Shown here piece after piece: positions 60,103 to 64,000 of a DNA stretch of 64,000 bases. The notes beneath the pieces are model-generated. The model saw nothing but the letters and a program-made list of their open reading frames with translations. It was not told the DNA's origin and searched no databases. The DNA lies in the NCBI RefSeq assembly GCF_002218085.1, contig NZ_BDUC01000008.1:329094-393093 (forward strand), in the 5' to 3' direction. Numbering within the stretch: the first letter of the stretch is position 1; each line of letters begins with the position of its first letter. The stretch is from Tolypothrix sp. NIES-4075 (GTDB taxonomy: Bacteria > Cyanobacteriota > Cyanobacteriia > Cyanobacteriales > Nostocaceae). A program made the translations under genes and the position numbers.

Positions 60103-60846
60103 ATGAAGCGGGTATTAATTCTGGGTGGAACGGGTGATGCGGCTGAATTAGCGGCAAAAGCGGCAAATCTTCCAGGAATTGAGGTGATGGTGTCCCTCGC
60201 TGGTCGCACTCGTCAACCAAAAGATGTGGCAGGAAATATACGGATTGGTGGCTTTGGTGGTGTAGCTGGATTAAGTGCATATCTGCGTGATGAAAAAATT
60301 GATTTGCTAATTGATGCTACTCATCCGTTTGCAGCGCAAATCTCGCTGAATGCGGCTGCATCTGCGGCTGAGGTTGGCATAGGTGCGTTGATGTTGGTGC
60401 GCCCGATGTGGGAGCGAGTTATAGGAGATAATTGGATAGAAGTTGAAAGTATTGAAGCTGCTGCTTTGAAGTTAAGCGATCGCGTTTTGCGAGTTTTCCT
60501 CACAATTGGCAGACAAGAACTTGCGGCTTTTGCCCACATAGAGGATATTTGGTTTCTCATGCGGATGATTGACCCGCCACAACCGAATACTTTAGTACCA
60601 AAAGGTTTACTTTTATATGATAGGGGACCTTTCACACTGGCTTCGGAACGACAATTGTTGATTCAGCACGCGATCGACACTGTTGTAAGTAAGAATAGCG
60701 GTGGTGATGCGACTTACGCCAAGATTATTGCTGCACGAGAGTTGAATATCCCTGTAGTGATGGTACAGCGTCCGGCTGTTCCGCAGGGCGATCGCGTTGC
60801 AAATGTCGAAGCTGCGTTAAATTGGTTGATTAGTCATCTGAAGTGA
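60103..60846 (+). CDS. cobK: Precorrin-6A (cobalt-precorrin-6A) reductase
   Basis: Enzyme of corrin-ring synthesis that reduces precorrin-6A or its cobalt form with NAD(P)H. Family motifs from ATG 60103: VLILGGTGDAAELAA (nucleotide-binding start), AGRTRQPKDVAGNIRIGGFGG, LLIDATHPFAAQISLNA, FLTIGRQELAAF and ASERQLLIQHAIDTVVSKNSGG with the terminal AKIIAARELNIPVVMVQRP (landmarks). Length 247 aa is normal. It stands alone; no other cob/cbi gene is adjacent, although a corrinoid-adenosyltransferase-like gene lies at 48.4 kb. Whether the enzyme serves the aerobic or the anaerobic route cannot be told from sequence alone. Confidence 0.93.
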   Translation: MKRVLILGGTGDAAELAAKAANLPGIEVMVSLAGRTRQPKDVAGNIRIGGFGGVAGLSAYLRDEKIDLLIDATHPFAAQISLNAAASAAEVGIGALMLVRPMWERVIGDNWIEVESIEAAALKLSDRVLRVFLTIGRQELAAFAHIEDIWFLMRMIDPPQPNTLVPKGLLLYDRGPFTLASERQLLIQHAIDTVVSKNSGGDATYAKIIAARELNIPVVMVQRPAVPQGDRVANVEAALNWLISHLK

Positions 60847-60928
60847 CAATGTGCAAACGGTGCTGAGTTATTATTGTCACCCCGATGTGACTAAAGCTGA
60901 GTGTCCAGATTTTTGAGTAACGTTTTAC

Positions 60929-61837
60929 TCAAAAAATGCTGGAAAAGCTTGTTAGTGCATTAGGTGGTAATTCTAAGGGAATTGTACCGAGAAATCCTTT
61001 GCGAAAATCGGTTAAAAGTTGTCTTGCGGTACGCTCGACATCCCCTTTGAAGCGATGTTCTGCTAAAGCGTGTAAATATGCTTCTCCGGTGTCGGTTGTG
61101 GGGTCGAGTTCGTAGCGAGTCTCTAAGGGTTTTTTCGGTAAAACGTTAGTCGCTACGGCTTCTAAATATAATAGTAAATCTGCGAGTGCTGATGCTACTA
61201 GTTGATTATCATAAGATGCTTCGCCAATATCGTCACAAATCGCTAACTTTAATGCGGCTTCTTGGTCTTCTAACTTTAGGGGGATGACACCTGGAGCATC
61301 AAGCAATTCTAATTGCTCAGAAATTCGCACCCAGCGCAACGAACGAGTTACACCAGGACGAGCAGCACTTTCAACTACTCGCTTTCCCACTAAGCGGTTA
61401 ATCAAAGCTGATTTACCGACGTTGGGAAAACCAATGACTACAGCGCGGACGGGACGGGGTAGCATTCCGCGATCGCTTCTTCTTTTATTTATCTCTACTC
61501 CTGCTGCTTGTGCTGCTTTTGATACCGCATTCACACCTTGACCTTGTTGGGCATTGGTAAAATAAGGCACTTCACCTTGACGCTGAAACCAATCTGTCCA
61601 AAGCGATCGCGCTATTGGTGTAATCATATCTACTCGGTTTAACACCAACACCCGCTCTTTACTTCCCACCCACTCAGTCATTTGCGGATGGTTTGTCGCT
61701 AAAGGTATGCGTGCATCTCGTACTTCCAGCACCACATCTACACGCTTTAGCTGTTCTTTAAGCTTCTTTTCAGCTTTGGCAATGTGACCGGGATACCATT
61801 GAATCAGGTTTAATTTATAATTTTGAGTTATTGACAT
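60929..61837 (-). CDS. YlqF/RbgA-type ribosome biogenesis GTPase
   Basis: Circularly permuted GTPase thought to help late maturation of the 50S subunit, 302 aa. The permuted order is seen: the N-terminal IQWYPGHIAKAEKKLKE signature, then G4 (VLNRVDMI), G5-like, G1 (VIGFPNVGKSALIN), the G2 region, and G3 (LLDAPGVIP). A C-terminal helical domain follows (YDNQLVASALADLLLYLE ... HRFKGDVERTARQLLTDF). Compared with Bacillus RbgA the C-terminus is similar in length. It starts at ATG 61837. A repeat-rich gap separates it from the VOC gene. Confidence 0.92.
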   Translation of the reverse strand: MSITQNYKLNLIQWYPGHIAKAEKKLKEQLKRVDVVLEVRDARIPLATNHPQMTEWVGSKERVLVLNRVDMITPIARSLWTDWFQRQGEVPYFTNAQQGQGVNAVSKAAQAAGVEINKRRSDRGMLPRPVRAVVIGFPNVGKSALINRLVGKRVVESAARPGVTRSLRWVRISEQLELLDAPGVIPLKLEDQEAALKLAICDDIGEASYDNQLVASALADLLLYLEAVATNVLPKKPLETRYELDPTTDTGEAYLHALAEHRFKGDVERTARQLLTDFRKGFLGTIPLELPPNALTSFSSIF

Positions 61838-61853
61838 TTGTTTGATTGTTGGT

Positions 61854-62014
61854 TGCTAATTGGTAATTGGTAATTGGTGAGCCAGTGCGTTGGAAAGGCT
61901 CTGCCGACTTGAAGCACCTGGCTCACCCGAAGGGTAATTGGTAATTGGTAATTGTTTTTTCATTCCCCATTCCCCATTCCCCATTCCCCATTCCCTATTC
62001 CCCATTACCCATTT
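61854..62014. repeat. Heptamer array enclosing the composite repeat
   Basis: ATTGGTA units, then the composite repeat at 61869-61942, then more ATTGGTA and finally CCCCATT units that reach into the end of the VOC gene. Confidence 0.9.
61869..61942 (+). repeat. Composite dispersed repeat, copy 2
   Basis: Plus-strand copy of the 73-bp block at 3161-3233. Shared ends are GGTAATTGGTGAGCCAGTGC and GAAGGGTAATTGGT, with shared CGACTTGAAGCA inside; about ten central bases differ. Confidence 0.88.
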
Positions 62015-62381
62015 TAGATTGATGCAAAATTATTCTATTGCCATCAGGATCGTAAGCGTAAATTTCTCTACCGTGAGAAGCGGTTGTGATTTCTCCTGGT
62101 GGGGGATAACCTAAAGCAGTAAGGTGAGCGATCGCATCTTCTAAGTTACTCACCTCTAAACACAAACTCATCTTACTTTTAACTGAGTTAATAAATTCAG
62201 ATTCATTAGTCTTTTTTGGTTTGAAAATACCTAATTTTACACCTGGTAGTTGAAACTCAGCATAAACATTTGGGATAATTTTTACTGGGTTTATTTTCAA
62301 TAAAATAGTATAAAAAATTACTAAATTCTCCAGATTATTCGTGGCTGTGGTGACGAAAGCATCAGTATATTGGAAGACCAT
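61995..62381 (-). CDS. VOC (glyoxalase/bleomycin-resistance fold) protein
   Basis: A 128-aa protein with the paired beta-alpha-beta-beta-beta units of the vicinal-oxygen-chelate fold: AFVTTATNNLENLVIFYTILL at the start, VYAEFQLPGVKLGIFKP, LCLEVSNLEDAIAHLTALGY and the end EIYAYDPDGNRIILHQ with the typical D-P-D-G-N-x-I. The usual metal-ligand His in the first strand is not evident, so enzymatic activity is uncertain. The final residues KMGNGE and the stop codon are encoded by a CCCATT repeat array. It starts at ATG 62381. Confidence 0.85.
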   Translation of the reverse strand: MVFQYTDAFVTTATNNLENLVIFYTILLKINPVKIIPNVYAEFQLPGVKLGIFKPKKTNESEFINSVKSKMSLCLEVSNLEDAIAHLTALGYPPPGEITTASHGREIYAYDPDGNRIILHQSKMGNGE

Positions 62382-62506
62382 ATTTATTAAAAATAGCTAC
62401 TCCCTTAAGCTTGAAAATTACCTATCTTTATTCTTCCTCCTCTTCCTCTGTGTACTCTGTGTACTCTGCGGTTCGTTAAAAAAATTAGATACCTATTATT
62501 ACTTTT

Positions 62507-63376
62507 TTAGGTAGTACATATCCTCTCCAAACCAGAGTACACGTTGAAACGTTCCTCACGCAAAAATCCAATTAAGGTAATTCCAAATTCAAGCGCCACA
62601 GATACTGCTAAACTGCTAGGAGCAGAAACTGCACAGACAATAGGAATCCCCGCAACTGTAGATTTTTGTAAAATCTCAAAGCTAGAGCGTCCGCTCACCA
62701 TGAGAATACGATCATTTAAGGGCAACTCGTCAGCCAGCAATGCCGAACCAATCAATTTATCCAAAGCATTGTGACGCCCAATATCTTCCCGCAACTTCAA
62801 CAGATTTCCTTGAGCATCAAATAAAGCCGCAGCGTGCAAACTTCCAGTTGCGGTAAAAATAGCTTGAGCCGATCGCAGTTTTTCTGGTAAGCTATAAATA
62901 ATCTCAGGCGTGATTGTGGGAACTGGAAGAATTACTGAGCCAGATCGCAGGCGTAAAGCTTCAAGGCTAGCTTTACCGCAAACTCCACAGGCGCTGGTAG
63001 TGTAGAAGTGTCTTTCCAAAGGCTGTAAATCTGGAATTAATCCTTCTGTTAAAGCGACATTGACGATGTTGTAACGCTGTTCGCCCTCAACACAATAGCT
63101 GATGCGTTGGATATCTTTTCTAGAATAAATTACGCCTTCGTTGTAGAGAAAACCGGCAGCTAGTTCAAAATCTGCTCCAGGCGATCGCATCGTCACAGCA
63201 ATTGTCTTTTGGGGACAAACTAACCGAATTTCTAAAGGTTCCTCGGTAGTCAATTGATCTAGTTTAGAACGCACTTTCCCTTTTTCCACTACCCAGACAG
63301 TAGCTTTAGTTTTGCTTGCTGGAGGCTTTGTCATACAACTTTTTAAACATTGGACAACTGCGTTATAGTCTGACAC
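62507..63376 (-). CDS. fdhD: Formate dehydrogenase accessory sulfurtransferase FdhD
   Basis: Sulfur-transfer protein that passes sulfur from a cysteine desulfurase to the molybdenum cofactor of formate-dehydrogenase-like enzymes. Conserved features are VVEKGKVRSKLDQL, EEPLEIRL, RSPGADFELAAGFLYNEGV (landmark), the catalytic cysteine loop TTSACGVCGKASLEAL, and GRHNALDKLIGSALL. Start ATG 63376 is used; an internal ATG at 63334 (MTKPPASKTKATVW) is an equally plausible start and gives the more usual length. No formate dehydrogenase gene is in the window. The Uma2 gene ends 23 bp upstream in the same direction. Confidence 0.93.
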   Translation of the reverse strand: MSDYNAVVQCLKSCMTKPPASKTKATVWVVEKGKVRSKLDQLTTEEPLEIRLVCPQKTIAVTMRSPGADFELAAGFLYNEGVIYSRKDIQRISYCVEGEQRYNIVNVALTEGLIPDLQPLERHFYTTSACGVCGKASLEALRLRSGSVILPVPTITPEIIYSLPEKLRSAQAIFTATGSLHAAALFDAQGNLLKLREDIGRHNALDKLIGSALLADELPLNDRILMVSGRSSFEILQKSTVAGIPIVCAVSAPSSLAVSVALEFGITLIGFLREERFNVYSGLERICTT

Positions 63377-63399
63377 ACCAGCATTCTCGTTCGCATTTT

Positions 63400-64000
63400 T
63401 TAGATATTATCTGGGTCAATATTCAATTCTCGCAGTTTTGCGGCTAGGCGATCGGCTTTTTGGGTTTGTTGTTGAGCAAGTTCTTCGGGTGTAGGAATTA
63501 ACTGTCCTTCTGGGGTAAAGTAGCGCAATTTATTTTCCCGAACACCCAAATACAAGTTTAGCTGTTGACTCCACAACCATCCTTGGGAATTAGGTTCTAT
63601 CGGTCGATAAATACCACCAAGTAAAATAAACCCAGCAAATTCTAAATTATTCGGGTCAAACCAGAAGTATTCGGGAGTGCGAAAGATATCTTGATAAATC
63701 TGTTTTTTCAAGCCTTTGTCAGTAGACGCTGTAGAATCTGAGAGAAGTTCTACAATCAGATTTGGATATTTGCCGTCTTCTTCCCAAACAACCCAACTTT
63801 TACGAACTTTGCGTTCACATTCCAAGACGACAAAAAAATCTGGTCCCCTGAACTCTTCTGATTTGCGCTGACGTGGACTGTAATAAACGGTCAAATTACC
63901 CGCAGCGTAAAAGTCATTGCGATGCCACCACAATTCTAAAGATTGTAATAGCAGAATTATCTGCCGTAAATGTAATTCGCTTTCCAAAGGTGGTTCGTCA
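63400..64000 (-). CDS. Uma2-family putative endonuclease (5' end cut by window)
   Basis: The frame is open to the right edge of the window, where it reads DEPPLESELHLRQIIL, the same as codons about 24-40 of the Uma2 gene at 22421, so the true start lies outside. It shares the core GPDFFVVLECE, LIVELLSDST, TDKGLKKQIYQDIFRTPEYF and ends AAKLRELNIDPDNI. Unlike the paralogue it has only a short QQQTQKADR coiled-coil link instead of four EQEKQRA units. Overall identity between the two is high by eye. It precedes fdhD in the same direction. Confidence 0.88.
   Translation of the reverse strand, partial: DEPPLESELHLRQIILLLQSLELWWHRNDFYAAGNLTVYYSPRQRKSEEFRGPDFFVVLECERKVRKSWVVWEEDGKYPNLIVELLSDSTASTDKGLKKQIYQDIFRTPEYFWFDPNNLEFAGFILLGGIYRPIEPNSQGWLWSQQLNLYLGVRENKLRYFTPEGQLIPTPEELAQQQTQKADRLAAKLRELNIDPDNI

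Overview
The window comes from a filamentous, heterocyst-forming cyanobacterium (order Nostocales; genus not determinable). Three things point there: very frequent GCGATCGC (HIP1) octamers, many heptanucleotide short tandem repeats (CCCATTC, ATTGGTA and AACTCTC types), and a complete fraC-fraD-fraE cluster (45453-48105), which builds and maintains cell-cell septal junctions in filamentous species. No rRNA, tRNA or CRISPR array was recognised.

Layout. 1-6.3 kb: Ktr/Trk potassium uptake pair (left gene cut by the window edge), a TPR protein, queA, a small conserved protein, yraN and a lumenal-type pentapeptide protein. 6.3-8.2 kb: a candidate structured ncRNA, a 78-aa gene and a decayed Uma2 gene. 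8.4-15.3 kb: EamA transporter, PhyH-like dioxygenase, a 0.9-kb gene-poor stretch, a lipoprotein, a two-headed peptidoglycan hydrolase and dnaG. 15.3-17.3 kb: a toxin-antitoxin island with two HicAB pairs, an orphan YgiT-type antitoxin behind a decayed DUF4258 toxin, and a small glycine-rich membrane protein. 17.3-25.4 kb: acnB, a broken Rpn/DUF4351 gene, a 21-bp tandem repeat, a RelE/HTH toxin-antitoxin pair, Uma2, a MITE, a ferredoxin, a 57-aa gene and DUF3326. 25.4-34.6 kb: CPBP protease, a 1570-aa TPR-CHAT protein, a Tat-exported PhoD-like phosphatase, purN and a pilin-like protein. 34.7-44.4 kb: an orphan sugar-type ABC permease, two large sensor kinases (1778 and 715 aa) and an OmpR-type regulator. 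44.7-49.8 kb: pentapeptide protein, fraEDC and a tandem-duplicated corrinoid-adenosyltransferase-like protein. 49.6-53.7 kb: four tiny membrane-protein ORFs, a receiver protein, a MITE, a PhnD-like protein and a TTC38-like TPR protein. 54-57 kb: a LIP-family lipase of foreign base composition and an LCAT-like enzyme. 58-64 kb: acetyltransferase remnant, pentapeptide protein, GlsB-type membrane protein, cobK, an RbgA/YlqF-type GTPase, a VOC protein, fdhD and a second Uma2 gene cut by the right edge.

Functional links. The best supported units are the potassium pair, fraCDE, the toxin-antitoxin modules, the 715-aa kinase with its divergent regulator, and possibly the LCAT/lipase pair. cobK and the adenosyltransferase-like gene both concern corrinoids but lie 11 kb apart.

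Most notable beyond gene calling. (1) The phoD-like gene lies between two imperfect copies of the same junction, each joining the 3' end of the CHAT gene to the 3' end of purN; it shares a 23-bp 3' end with the CHAT gene, so its C-terminus looks captured. (2) Repeat arrays sit in frame inside queA and twice inside the giant kinase, and supply the stop codons of other genes. (3) A roughly 200-nt region at 6268-6470 folds into nested long-range helices with inner hairpins and has no convincing ORF; it resembles 6S RNA in layout. (4) A family of GTAGAGACG/CGTCTCTAC palindromes is spread between genes, and one copy provides the stop codon of the DUF3326 gene.
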